A stretch of DNA of 64,000 nucleotides, from positions 124,001 to 188,000 of the forward strand of contig JBJXHN010000004.1 of NCBI GenBank assembly GCA_046233135.1. Reading direction: 5' to 3'. Positions within the stretch are counted from its first letter, which is position 1. Each line of letters begins with the position of its first letter. Made by a program: the position numbers and the translations under genes. The stretch is from JBJXHN01 sp046233135. Lineage in GTDB: Bacteria; Pseudomonadota; Alphaproteobacteria; Rhodospirillales; Rhodospirillaceae. Under the pieces are notes generated by a model. The model saw only the letters and a program-made list of their open reading frames with translations. It ran no database searches and was not told the origin of the DNA. Below are positions 22,286-31,360 of the stretch, piece after piece.

Positions 22286-23818
22286 ATGGTCGATGTTCCG
22301 GCCCTGGGGGATGCGGTGATTCTGGTGATCGACCAGGGTACGACCGGTACCAAGGCGCTGGTCTTCGACGCGGCCGGCCGGCTGAATGCCCGCGCCATGG
22401 TCCCCCTGCATGCCAGCCGGCCCAACCCGGGCTGGCAGGAATACGATCCCGAAGACCTGTGGCGCGATGTGCTGACCGCCTGGCGGCAGGTGCTGGAAAA
22501 GGCCGGGGTGGACCGGGTGACGGCCATCGCCGTGACCGCCCGGCGTGGCACGGTGGTAGTCTGGGACCGCGCCACGGGCAAACCCCTGGCCCCCGCGCTC
22601 GGCTGGCAGGACCGCCGGTCCGTCGCCCCCTGCCGGCACGCGCGCGAGCAACAGGCCGATACCCTGGTGCGCATGCGCACGGGCCAGATCTGCGATCCCC
22701 TGCTGCCGGCCGCCAAGCTCGGTACCCTGCTGGCCGAGGATCCGGACCTGGCGCGGCGGGCCGCCAAGGGGGCGGTGGCGGCCGGGACCCTGGACAGTTT
22801 CCTGGTCTGGAAGCTGACCGCCGGCGGCGCCCATGTGGTCGGTGCCGACAGCGCGGCCTCCACCGGCGTGTGGAACATCCACAATCAGCGCTGGGACGGC
22901 GATCTGCTGGACCTGTTCGGCATCCCCGAAGTGATCCTGCCCCAGGTGGTGGACAACGCCGGCCCTTACGGATCGATCGATGCGGCGATCTACGGCCGGC
23001 CCATCCCCGTGGCCGCCATGGCCGGCGAGATGGGGGCGGGGCTGATCGGGCGGGGCTCCCTGACCCGGGGCAGCGCGTTGGTACACCTGGGCGGCGGGGC
23101 CTCGCTGGCCGTCAACACCGGCGAAACCGCGCGCGGCGCCCGGGGCGGGCTGCTGACGTCGGTGGCCTGGCGGCGGGGCGGTCGGACCACCTATGCCCTG
23201 GAAGGGCCGGTGCTGCACGCCGGCACCATCCTCGACTGGCTGGGCGAGGAAGTGGGGCTGGTGGAAGGCTTGCGGCAGGCCGAAACCCTGGCCGCCGCCC
23301 GCTCGGGCAGCCACGGCGTCAGTCTGGTGCCGGCGTTCAACGGCCTGGCCGCTCCCCATTGGATGCCGGAAGCGCGGTCCGCCGTGATCGGGCTGGGGAT
23401 GGAGGACGTGGGTCCGACGCTCGCCCGCGCGGCGCTGGAGGCGGTGGCCTTCCAGATCAACGATGTGATCGAGGCGTTCGACGCTGAAAGGATGACCTTG
23501 CCGTCCCGCCTGCCCCTCAGTGGCGCCCTGGCCGGCAGCGACTGGCTGACCGGCTTCCTGGCTGGCGTGGCGGACCGCACCCTGCTGCGGCCGGACCACC
23601 CCGATGCGGCCGCAGCAGGGGTGGCCGCCCTGGCCGCCGTGGCGACGGGGCTGCGGGACGATCTGGCCGGTGTGGCAGAGGGGCTGGCCGGTGGCACGCC
23701 GATGACCCCGCAAGGCGATGAGGTCGAGCGTATGGCCCGCATTCGCGCTCTGGCTGCATGGCGCCTAGCCGTAAAAGCTGTAAAGGAGTCGGCGGCACCC
23801 GCGCCGAAAATCGGCTGA
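22286..23818 (+). CDS. Divergent FGGY-family sugar/polyol kinase
   Basis: A 510-residue FGGY kinase with the phosphate-binding motif DQGTTGTKALVFD at residue 16 and the later GGGASLAVN and LPLSGALAGSDWL. Overall layout is like glycerol kinase, but the substrate residues differ: NQRE of GlpK is TARR here (84-87), the catalytic GDQQAA is GEMGAG (Glu248 for Asp), and the Tyr contact in the AxK region is Leu. I therefore do not call it glpK. Substrate unknown. It is translated three bases after the cNMP/TPR gene and ends in a terminator. Confidence 0.8.
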   Translation: MVDVPALGDAVILVIDQGTTGTKALVFDAAGRLNARAMVPLHASRPNPGWQEYDPEDLWRDVLTAWRQVLEKAGVDRVTAIAVTARRGTVVVWDRATGKPLAPALGWQDRRSVAPCRHAREQQADTLVRMRTGQICDPLLPAAKLGTLLAEDPDLARRAAKGAVAAGTLDSFLVWKLTAGGAHVVGADSAASTGVWNIHNQRWDGDLLDLFGIPEVILPQVVDNAGPYGSIDAAIYGRPIPVAAMAGEMGAGLIGRGSLTRGSALVHLGGGASLAVNTGETARGARGGLLTSVAWRRGGRTTYALEGPVLHAGTILDWLGEEVGLVEGLRQAETLAAARSGSHGVSLVPAFNGLAAPHWMPEARSAVIGLGMEDVGPTLARAALEAVAFQINDVIEAFDAERMTLPSRLPLSGALAGSDWLTGFLAGVADRTLLRPDHPDAAAAGVAALAAVATGLRDDLAGVAEGLAGGTPMTPQGDEVERMARIRALAAWRLAVKAVKESAAPAPKIG

Positions 23819-23824
23819 ATTTCG

Positions 23825-23843
23825 CCCGCAAGGCGGGATTTTT
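23825..23843 (+). terminator. Rho-independent terminator after the FGGY kinase
   Basis: Short hairpin CCCGC/GCGGG with loop AAG, followed by ATTTTT, six bases after the kinase stop codon. The stem is short but GC-only. Confidence 0.65.
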
Positions 23844-24058
23844 CAACCGTCTTGAAACCTTCACGGCTGTTTTTTGTGCGTCTAAGCCGCGACTAAAACC
23901 CTAGGATAATCAGGACTCTGTGAAATTTATGAAGGTTTTTGAACGGTCGGACGCAAAGATTGTTTCCCGGAGTCGTTATGATCTTACTTGGCCCCCGGCC
24001 TGGAAAAGGGTATCACCGGTGGTGTTTGGGGACAGGTTTCCGGGGTTTGGTGCGTATC

Positions 24059-24541
24059 ATGCAGTCTACAACGAGTGCCACGGTCAAGTGGTTTAATGCG
24101 ACCAAGGGGTTTGGTTTTGTCCGCGTTGCGGAAGGCGAACCCGACGCTTTTCTTCACATTTCGGTCCTGCAGCGTGCGGGCTATTCTGATCTTCCCGAAG
24201 GCGCGGTGATTTACTGCGAACTCGGTCCGGGGCAGAAGGGCATGCAGGTTGTGGCCATCCACGACGTGGAAGGCGGCACGGCCGGAGGGGGCATGGACAG
24301 CGGGGGCTCCAACGGCTTCGGCGGCATGTCCGAGGGGGACATCGACGGCGTCGTGAAGTTCTTCAGCCCGGACAAGGGTTTCGGCTTCATCGTTCCGGAT
24401 GGTGGTGGCAAGGACGTTTACGTCGGCTCCCGCACCCTGGAAATGAGCGGTGTGTCGGTGCTCGAGCAGGGGCAGCGCGTGCGGATGAGCATCCGCATGG
24501 GCAAGAAGGGGCCGATGGCCAACTCGCTCGAACTGATCTGA
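24059..24541 (+). CDS. Double cold-shock-domain protein
   Basis: A 160-residue nucleic-acid-binding protein with two cold-shock domains. Domain 1 (about 5-70) has TVKWFNATKGFGFV and DAFLHI, intact RNP1 and RNP2. Domain 2 (about 95-160) has GVVKFFSPDKGFGFI but its RNP2 is DVYVGS, lacking the usual Phe and His. A Gly-rich linker joins them. Two-domain forms are common in alphaproteobacteria. Start ATG 24059 gives the canonical N terminus; the longer frame is not conserved. About 215 bases lie between the upstream terminator and the start, leaving room for a cold-shock leader. Confidence 0.93.
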   Translation: MQSTTSATVKWFNATKGFGFVRVAEGEPDAFLHISVLQRAGYSDLPEGAVIYCELGPGQKGMQVVAIHDVEGGTAGGGMDSGGSNGFGGMSEGDIDGVVKFFSPDKGFGFIVPDGGGKDVYVGSRTLEMSGVSVLEQGQRVRMSIRMGKKGPMANSLELI

Positions 24542-25005
24542 CGGTCTTCTCCTTCGCGACGGCGACCGGGGCCTGCGTCGGATCATCCTGCGCGGGGTCC
24601 GGCGGGCCGGGCTTGCTGCGGGCGTTTCCCAACGAAACGCCCGACGCTATCGGCTTGTCCGGGTTTTGTGAGACCGAACGGGGGCTGATCGCGACGGGAA
24701 ACCTCCGATGGCCGGTATCCGGTGCTGCCCGCACCCCTCAAGCGGGGGGGGGGGATGGGGCTTGTTTTGACGGGCCGGATAAATCGGGTCAAGATGGCAG
24801 GGTGTGCCACTGGGGCTTTCGTCCGCCATGGGGCGGGGGGGAAGGCCCGGCGGGCGCGCCCTGTTTGTTTTTGGGTCCGATTTCTTCGTCATTGCCGTCT
24901 TTGGCATCGCCGCCATTGGCAACGCCGTCTTTGCCATCCTCTTCAGGACCGGGTTCCGCCGTCCGGCGGGGCCGTTTACCACATTCACCGGGGGGACCTT
25001 TCTCG
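24542..25005. other. 464-bp stretch without a convincing gene
   Basis: Between the cold-shock gene and the ABC transporter operon. It holds a run of eleven G at 24744-24754 and another seven-G run near 24834, and a loosely repeating 15-bp pattern (GCCGTCTTTGGCATC and variants) around 24894-24940. Open frames here have no ribosome site or recognisable product. It probably includes the promoter and leader of the downstream operon; no riboswitch could be identified. Confidence 0.5.
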
Positions 25006-26247
25006 ATGACCGACCGCCTTGCGACTTCGTTTCGTGCGTCCAAACCCTTTGCCCGGTTCGCGGCGGCGGCTGCGCTGGCCGTGACCTCGGTGGTTGCGCT
25101 GGCCGCGCTGACCCCCGGAGCGGCGTGGGCGGATGATCCGGCGCCGGTGAAGATCGGCATGATCACCACCCTGTCCACCGCCGGCGGCTATCTGGGCGAA
25201 GACGTGCGCGACGGCTTCCTGCTGGCGGTCAAGATGAACGACGGCAAGCTGGGTGGCGTGCCGGTCGACGTGCTGGTGGAGGATGACGAACGCAAGCCCG
25301 AACGCGGGGCGCAGATCGCCGAGAAGTTCATCAAGGCCGACAAGGTGGATGTGCTGACGGGGATCATTTTCTCCAACGTCGCCATGGCCGTGGTGCCCAA
25401 GGTGGTGCGCGACGGCATGATCTATCTGTCGCCCAACGCCGGCCCCTCGCAGCTGGCGGGGAAGGGCTGCCACGAGAACTATTTCAATGTGGCCTGGCAG
25501 AACGACAACCAGCACGAAGCCATCGCCATGGCCGCCGACAAGGCCGGGGTGAAGAGCCTGGTGCTGATGGCCCCCAACTATCCGGCCGGCAAGGACGCCA
25601 TAAGCGGCTACAAGCGCTATTTCACCGGCGAGGTGAAGGCGGAGATATATACCCAGCTTGGCCAGACCGACTACGCCGCCGAAATCGCCGCGATCCGCGA
25701 CGCCAAGCCCGAAGGCGTGATGTATTTCCTGCCCGGCGGCATGGGGATCAACTTCCTGAAGCAGTTCCATCAGGCGGGCCTGACGGAATCCACCCAGGTG
25801 TTCGGCCCCGGCTTCTCCTTCGACGAGCGGCTGCTGGGCGCGGTGGGCGAAGCGGCCCTGGGGGCCAAGAACGCCAGCCAGTACAGCTATGACCTGGACA
25901 ACCCGGCCAATACCGCTTTCGTCGAAGCCTTCCGCGCCGCCTATGATCGTCCGGTGACCATGTATGCCAGCCAGGGTTACGACACCGCCATGCTGCTGGG
26001 CAGCGCCTTGAAGGCCACGGGCGGCAAGGTCGGCGAAGACCTGGAAGCCTTCCGTGCGGCGCTGAAGAAAGCGGACTTCCCGGCCACCCGGGGGGCCTTT
26101 GCCTTCGGAAGCAACAACCACCCGGTCCAGACCTATTACCTGCGCGAGGTGGTGTCGGACGGCAACGGCGGCTTCACCAACGCCAACCGCGGGGCGATCG
26201 TGGAAAACCACGGGGATGCCTACGCCGCCGATTGCCCGATGAAGTAG
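25006..26247 (+). CDS. Branched-chain amino-acid ABC transporter, substrate-binding protein
   Basis: A 413-residue periplasmic protein of the leucine-binding (Peripla_BP_6) type. Signal peptide with a long hydrophobic core ending AAWA at about residue 42; mature part starts DDPAPVKIGMITTLSTAGGYLG, the standard first strand of the fold. Also seen: DERKPERGAQIAEKFI and YLSPNAGPSQLAGKGC. Start ATG 25006 follows GGGGGGACC. First gene of a five-gene operon with two permeases and two ATPases. True ligand could be an amide, amino acid or aromatic acid; the family is broad. Confidence 0.94.
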   Translation: MTDRLATSFRASKPFARFAAAAALAVTSVVALAALTPGAAWADDPAPVKIGMITTLSTAGGYLGEDVRDGFLLAVKMNDGKLGGVPVDVLVEDDERKPERGAQIAEKFIKADKVDVLTGIIFSNVAMAVVPKVVRDGMIYLSPNAGPSQLAGKGCHENYFNVAWQNDNQHEAIAMAADKAGVKSLVLMAPNYPAGKDAISGYKRYFTGEVKAEIYTQLGQTDYAAEIAAIRDAKPEGVMYFLPGGMGINFLKQFHQAGLTESTQVFGPGFSFDERLLGAVGEAALGAKNASQYSYDLDNPANTAFVEAFRAAYDRPVTMYASQGYDTAMLLGSALKATGGKVGEDLEAFRAALKKADFPATRGAFAFGSNNHPVQTYYLREVVSDGNGGFTNANRGAIVENHGDAYAADCPMK

Positions 26248-26263
26248 GGGTGGTCCGGCGACC

Positions 26264-27175
26264 ATGCTGCTTCTGGAACAGGTCCTGAACGGCCTGCAGC
26301 TGGGGGTGATGCTGTTCCTGATGTCGGCCGGGCTGACCCTGGTTTTCGGCATCATGGGGCTGATCAACCTGGCCCACGGGTCGTTCTATATGGTCGGCGC
26401 CTATGCGGCGGCCACCGTCACCGGCTGGACGGGCAGCCTGCCGCTCGGCCTGCTGGCGGCCCTGCCGGCCGCTTTCGTGGTGGGCATGGCGGTGGAAGCG
26501 GTGGTGATGCGCCGGCTGTATGACCGCGATCATCTGGACCAGGTGCTGGCCACCTTCGGCCTGATCCTGTTCTTCAACGAAATGGCGCGGATCCTCTGGG
26601 GGCGCCAGCCGCTGTTCCTGAACGTGCCCGACTGGCTGTCCGGGACGGTGGAGATCCTGCCCGGTGCCCCCTATCCCGCCTATCGCCTGGCCATCCTGGC
26701 GGTGGGACTGCTGGTGGCGGTGGGACTGTGGCTGCTGATCGCCCGGACCCGCCTGGGCATGCGCATCCGCGCCGGGGCCAGCGACCGCGAGATGGCCGGG
26801 GCGCTGGGGGCGGATATCGGCCGCCTCAACACGGTGATCTTCGGTCTCGGGGCGCTGCTCGCCGGGCTGGCCGGGGTGATGGCCGGGCCGCTGCTGGCCG
26901 TACAGCCGGGCATGGGCGAAAGCATCCTGATCCTGGCCTTCGTCGTGGTGGTGATCGGCGGCATCGGCTCGGTGCGCGGCGCCCTGGTGGCGGCGGTGGC
27001 CGTCGGGCTGGTCGACACTCTGGGGCGCGCCTTTCTGCCCACTCTGCTGCGCGGGGTCATGGACAATGCCCGGGCCGACAGCATCGGGGCGTCCATGTCC
27101 TCCATGGCCATCTATATCCTCATGGCCGCCATCCTGGTGTGGCGCCCGAAGGGACTGTTCCCCGCCCATGGCTGA
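26264..27175 (+). CDS. livH: Branched-chain amino-acid ABC transporter permease LivH-type
   Basis: A 303-residue inner-membrane permease with about eight hydrophobic helices. The LivH signature GLTLVFGIMGLINLAHGSFYMVGAY is near the N terminus, and ATFGLILFFNEMARI and RAGASDREMAGALG (the cytoplasmic coupling loop) follow. It starts 17 bases after the binding-protein gene and its last bases overlap livM by eight. Works with LivM as the heterodimeric channel. Confidence 0.95.
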   Translation: MLLLEQVLNGLQLGVMLFLMSAGLTLVFGIMGLINLAHGSFYMVGAYAAATVTGWTGSLPLGLLAALPAAFVVGMAVEAVVMRRLYDRDHLDQVLATFGLILFFNEMARILWGRQPLFLNVPDWLSGTVEILPGAPYPAYRLAILAVGLLVAVGLWLLIARTRLGMRIRAGASDREMAGALGADIGRLNTVIFGLGALLAGLAGVMAGPLLAVQPGMGESILILAFVVVVIGGIGSVRGALVAAVAVGLVDTLGRAFLPTLLRGVMDNARADSIGASMSSMAIYILMAAILVWRPKGLFPAHG

Positions 27176-28193
27176 GCCGTCGCTGTTCTCTCCCCCGGCC
27201 CTCTCGGGGCTGTCCCGCCGTGCCCGCCTTGCGCCCTGGCTGGGGCTCGGGGTTCTGCTGCTGCTGCCGCTTCTGTTCCAGGCGGTGGACGAGCCTTTCT
27301 ATACCTCGCTGCTGACCCGCATGCTGATTGCCGGCATGGCGGCGGCGAGCCTGGACCTGATCCTGGGGTATGGCGGCATGGTCAGCTTCGGCCATGCGGC
27401 CTACCTGGGGGTGGGCGGCTATGTGTTCGGCATCTTCATGTGGCACGGCTTCATGGGCGACAGTGTCAGCCTGTTCGGCCTCGATCTGCCCGGTACCCAT
27501 GAAAGCCTGATCCTCTGGCCCGCTGCCATGGCCGTTTCCGGTCTGGTGGCCCTGGGGTTGGGGGTGCTGTGCCTGCGCACCACCGGGGTGCATTTCATCA
27601 TGATCACCCTGGCTTTTGCGCAGATGCTGTTCTTCTTTTTCGTCTCGCTGGAGACCTATGGCGGCGACGACGGCCTGTCCCTGTGGGATCGGGCGGAGAT
27701 CGCCGGGCAGCCGGCCGGCGGTGACCTGACCTTCTATTACATCGTGCTGGCCCTGCTGGTGGCGGTGCTGGTTCTGGGCATGCGGCTGGTGCACAGCCGG
27801 TTCGGCCTGGTGATCCGGGGGGCGCGGCAGAACCCGAAGCGCATGGCGGCCCTGGGCTTTCCGGTGGTGCGCTATCAGCTGGTCTGCTTTGCCTTCGCCG
27901 GGGCGGTGGCCGGGCTGGCCGGGGCGCTGACCGTCAACCATGCCGAATTCGTCAGCCCCGCCCTGCTGCACTGGACCCGGTCGGGCGAGATCATGGTGAT
28001 GGTGATCCTGGGCGGTGTCGGCACCCTGTATGGCCCGGTGCTGGGGGCGGTGGCCTATCTGCTGCTGGAGCATCTGCTGTCGGGCTGGACGGAACACTGG
28101 ATGGCGGTCTTCGGCCCGGCCCTGGTGCTGGCCGTGCTGTTCTTCCGCGGCGGCCTGTGGCGGCTGGTGGCCGGCAAGGGAGGCGGAGCATGA
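27168..28193 (+). CDS. livM: Branched-chain amino-acid ABC transporter permease LivM-type
   Basis: A 341-residue permease with about nine hydrophobic helices. Typical LivM segments: LDLILGYGGMVSFGHAAYLGVGGY, TGVHFIMITLAFAQM and the coupling loop GARQNPKRMAALGF. I use ATG 27168, which overlaps the livH stop, rather than the longer frame; the start of livG overlaps its TGA. Partner of LivH. Confidence 0.95.
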   Translation: MAEPSLFSPPALSGLSRRARLAPWLGLGVLLLLPLLFQAVDEPFYTSLLTRMLIAGMAAASLDLILGYGGMVSFGHAAYLGVGGYVFGIFMWHGFMGDSVSLFGLDLPGTHESLILWPAAMAVSGLVALGLGVLCLRTTGVHFIMITLAFAQMLFFFFVSLETYGGDDGLSLWDRAEIAGQPAGGDLTFYYIVLALLVAVLVLGMRLVHSRFGLVIRGARQNPKRMAALGFPVVRYQLVCFAFAGAVAGLAGALTVNHAEFVSPALLHWTRSGEIMVMVILGGVGTLYGPVLGAVAYLLLEHLLSGWTEHWMAVFGPALVLAVLFFRGGLWRLVAGKGGGA

Positions 28194-28983
28194 GCGGCGG
28201 GATACCGGGAGACGGTCCGGCGCCGGTACCGGCGCTGGTTGTGGACGGCTTGTGCAAGGCCTTCGGCGGCATCGTCGCCACCGACGCTCTTTCCCTGGAG
28301 CTGGCGGCGGGCAGCCTGCATGCCCTGATCGGCCCCAACGGCGCGGGCAAGTCAACCACGGTGGCCCAGATCGCCGGCGACCTGCGGCCGGACAAGGGCC
28401 GCATCCTGCTCGCCGGCCGGGACGTCACCGCGCTGCCTGCCCATGCCCGCGCCCGCCTCGGCCTCGGGCGGTCGTTTCAGGTCACGTCCGTTTTCCCCGG
28501 CTTCTCCGCCCGGGACAACGTGGCCCTGGCGGTGATGGCCCATCAGGGGCACGCCTATCGTTTCTGGCGGCCGGCCCTGCGCGACGCGGCGCTGATCGAT
28601 CCGGCCATGGCACTGCTGGAGCGGGTGGGACTGGCGGAGCGGGCGGCGACGCCGGCGGCCGGCCTGGCCCACGGGGAGCGCCGCGCCCTGGAACTGGCCA
28701 TGGCCCTGGCCGAGGGGCCGGCGGTGCTGCTGCTGGATGAGCCCATGGCCGGCATGGGGCCGGAGGAAAGCCGGCGCATGGTCGATCTGATCGCCGGCCT
28801 GAAGGCCCATTGCGCCATCCTGCTGGTGGAACACGATATGGATGCGGTCTTTGCCCTCGCCGACCGGGTGACGGTGCTGGTGGGCGGACGCGCCATCGCC
28901 TCGGGGCTCCCGGACCAGGTGCGGGCCGATCCCGAAGTCCGCCGGGCCTATCTGGGTGACGACGGCGGCGCGGAGGCGGCGCC

Positions 28984-28990
<7 letters not shown>
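28190..28990 (+). CDS. livG: Branched-chain amino-acid ABC transporter ATP-binding protein LivG-type
   Basis: A 266-residue ATPase. Walker A IGPNGAGKST, a signature stretch AHGERRALELAMALAEGPAVLLLDEP (a LivG-type variant of LSGGQ, plus Walker B), switch His in VEHDMD. Overlaps livM by four bases and livF by seven. With LivF it forms the nucleotide-binding heterodimer powering import. The first 15 residues are a Gly/Pro-rich extension. Confidence 0.95.
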
Positions 28991-29670
<680 letters not shown>

Positions 29671-29848
29671 CCCGGTTGCGGTGGCTCGGGGAGATCATGG
29701 CGTCCGGCTGGACTGGTGCTTTAGGTATAAGCGGGTGGTGTGAGCTTCTTTCATTCAGTTTATGGTTTCGGTGGCGGGGGCGCGTTCGGCAGTGCGCAAC
29801 CAAATGATCGGGTCGGCATGCAGTTGCCTGGCAGAGTGTTCTTAAGCT

Positions 29849-30580
29849 ATGCGCTATGATTACAAGCAGAGTTTGAAGGAGGTTGTGCGTCACGCAATGT
29901 TTGTGTGTGGGGTTTCAAAAGTTATTTTGTGGTACAAAAGAAAAAGGGGATATTCTGTATCCCATCTTTCAAGAGATTCTTTGGCTGATCGATTTTCCGC
30001 AATATATACCGATGGCGCGTGGGTTCACTCGGAAAGCCAGGCCTCCCGATCGGGGCTTGGATCTGATCCGAAAAATATGCATCAGATCAGCCTGGAACTG
30101 CTCACCGTCTTTCGAGATTTTAAAGTGCGGTCTTTGCTCGATATAGGGTGTGGTGATTTTCAGTGGATGTCGCAACTTGATTTGCCATGCGACTATATTG
30201 GTGTTGATGTCGTGCCAGAAATTATTGCAGCGAATAAAGAGAAGTATGAAAGAGGTGATCGAATTTTCATATTGTCGGATGCCACAAAAGGCCCTCTTCC
30301 TGTGGTGAGCATTATTCTTTGCCGGGAAGTGCTTTTTCATCTATCGTTCGCTGATGGAAAGAGGTTGCTGAGTAATATAGCTAGGAGTTCCGAACTTTTT
30401 ATTGCTACGACAGATTCTGCTATTTTATTTAATAGCGATATACTGACGGGCGATTATCGGAAGATAAATCTTGAGCGTGCGCCATATAAGTTGCCGCCTC
30501 CCCTTCGGTACATTCGCGACGAAGCTGTTTCGCAGGGCAGAGGCCTCGGGGTCTGGAGAACCCGTGATCTTAGAGGCTGA
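29849..30580 (+). CDS. AT-rich class I SAM-dependent methyltransferase
   Basis: A 243-residue protein with motif I SLLDIGCGDFQWM, a GVDVVPEIIAANKEKY motif II and SIILCREVLFHLS at motif IV, so a class I methyltransferase. The N-terminal 85 residues are basic and unlike well-known families. Its GC content is visibly lower than all neighbours (about 45 percent in a sampled 60 bases at 30121), with codons such as ATA and TTT common; it is probably a recent import. Similar proteins occur in surface-polysaccharide clusters, but none is present here. Substrate unknown. Confidence 0.8.
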   Translation: MRYDYKQSLKEVVRHAMFVCGVSKVILWYKRKRGYSVSHLSRDSLADRFSAIYTDGAWVHSESQASRSGLGSDPKNMHQISLELLTVFRDFKVRSLLDIGCGDFQWMSQLDLPCDYIGVDVVPEIIAANKEKYERGDRIFILSDATKGPLPVVSIILCREVLFHLSFADGKRLLSNIARSSELFIATTDSAILFNSDILTGDYRKINLERAPYKLPPPLRYIRDEAVSQGRGLGVWRTRDLRG

Positions 30581-30787
30581 ACGGCCCCTCCGGCGTCGCC
30601 CCGAGGTGTCGTCTCTGTACCACCTTGCCACCAAAATCGGCTCTGGTTGGGCTGATACATGATGAGGCCTATCGTCAAAACGGTCCGGTCCTCTTATGCA
30701 CATTCTGGCACAATGGTTGGGTGCTTGACCGGGAGCACGGGGCAGGTCACAGTTCATATTACGGAGCACAGGAAAAGGAGTGCGTCC

Positions 30788-31030
30788 ATGCAGAAGATCT
30801 TCGTCATGATCAAGTGCGACCTGGGAAAGGCCTATGGCGTCGCCGCGAATTTGGTGGACACCGTAGAAGAGGTCTCGGAGGTCGATAGCATTTCGGGTCA
30901 GTACGACCTGATGGCGAAGTTTTATTTGCCAAAGGACGCCGATGTCGGACATTTTGTGACCGAAAAAGTGCAAACGATCTCGGGTATAGCTGAAACGTTT
31001 ACCATTGTTGCTTTTAACGCCTTCACTTAG
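30788..31030 (+). CDS. Stand-alone Lrp/AsnC ligand-binding domain protein
   Basis: An 80-residue protein covering only the RAM (Lrp/AsnC effector-binding) domain: FVMIKCDLGKAYGVAANLVD, then VDSISGQYDLMAKFYLP and a final QTISGIAETFTIVAF. The DNA-binding helix-turn-helix of Lrp regulators is absent. Start ATG 30788 follows GGAAAAGGAG; the longer frame from 30659 has no conserved features. Such single-domain proteins assemble into rings and may sense amino acids or modulate full-length Lrp proteins. No Lrp gene lies near. Confidence 0.88.
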   Translation: MQKIFVMIKCDLGKAYGVAANLVDTVEEVSEVDSISGQYDLMAKFYLPKDADVGHFVTEKVQTISGIAETFTIVAFNAFT

Positions 31031-31129
31031 GTGACCTGGGGTGGTGGTGTCTTCATCGGTTTTTTCTATGGATACTCCCTGCTTGCCGGGGAAGGGAGCC
31101 ATGGCGCCGGGGGAGGCGCTGAGATAAAG

Positions 31130-31157
31130 TTGCAAAAAAGACGGGTCTGTCCATAAT
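31130..31157 (+). promoter_or_regulatory. Probable promoter of the PAS-chemoreceptor operon
   Basis: TTGCAA (31130-31135), 16-base spacer, CATAAT (31152-31157). It leaves a leader of about 200 bases before the ATG at 31361. The 330 bp between the Lrp-like gene and this operon otherwise hold no gene. Confidence 0.5.
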
Positions 31158-31255
31158 CCTTAAAATTATGTGTAGTTTGTTGTGTCCCGGCAAGGGGTCT
31201 GTTAACGGTTTTAACCATACGGTTGGCGCGGATTTTTCGCCGACTGACGGGGGAG

Positions 31256-31294
31256 ACCGACCAAACTTGGGACGGAAGTGTCTGTTTGGTCGGT
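31256..31294 (+). promoter_or_regulatory. Leader hairpin upstream of the PAS gene
   Basis: Arms ACCGACCAAAC (31256-31266) and GTTTGGTCGGT (31284-31294) form a perfect 11-bp stem with a 17-nt loop, 66 bases before the start codon. No T-tract follows, so it is not an ordinary terminator; no known riboswitch is recognised. Confidence 0.5.
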
Positions 31295-31360
31295 AGCCTG
31301 ACTCCACGGGGGATCTCGGTGTCGCCGCGCGACGGCGCACCTGAGGAGGAGGAGTATCGC

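Noticed and set aside
19835..23713. A 1292-codon open frame on the minus strand
   Set aside because: It lies antisense to four convincing genes and the triple repeat. Its composition (Gly, His, Gln, Arg, Pro-rich with no domain) is what the opposite strand of high-GC coding DNA gives.
24789..25178. Minus-strand frame with Gly-Asn/Lys-Asp repeats, collagen-like in look
   Set aside because: It overlaps the signal-peptide region of the transporter binding protein, has no ribosome site, and the repeats are imperfect.
29671..29848. Insertion-sequence ends flanking the AT-rich methyltransferase
   Set aside because: No inverted or direct repeats and no transposase remnant could be found on either side.
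30706..30722. Sigma-54-like promoter TGGCAC-N5-TTGGG before the Lrp-like gene
   Set aside because: The -12 element has GG instead of the required GC, and no enhancer-type site was seen.
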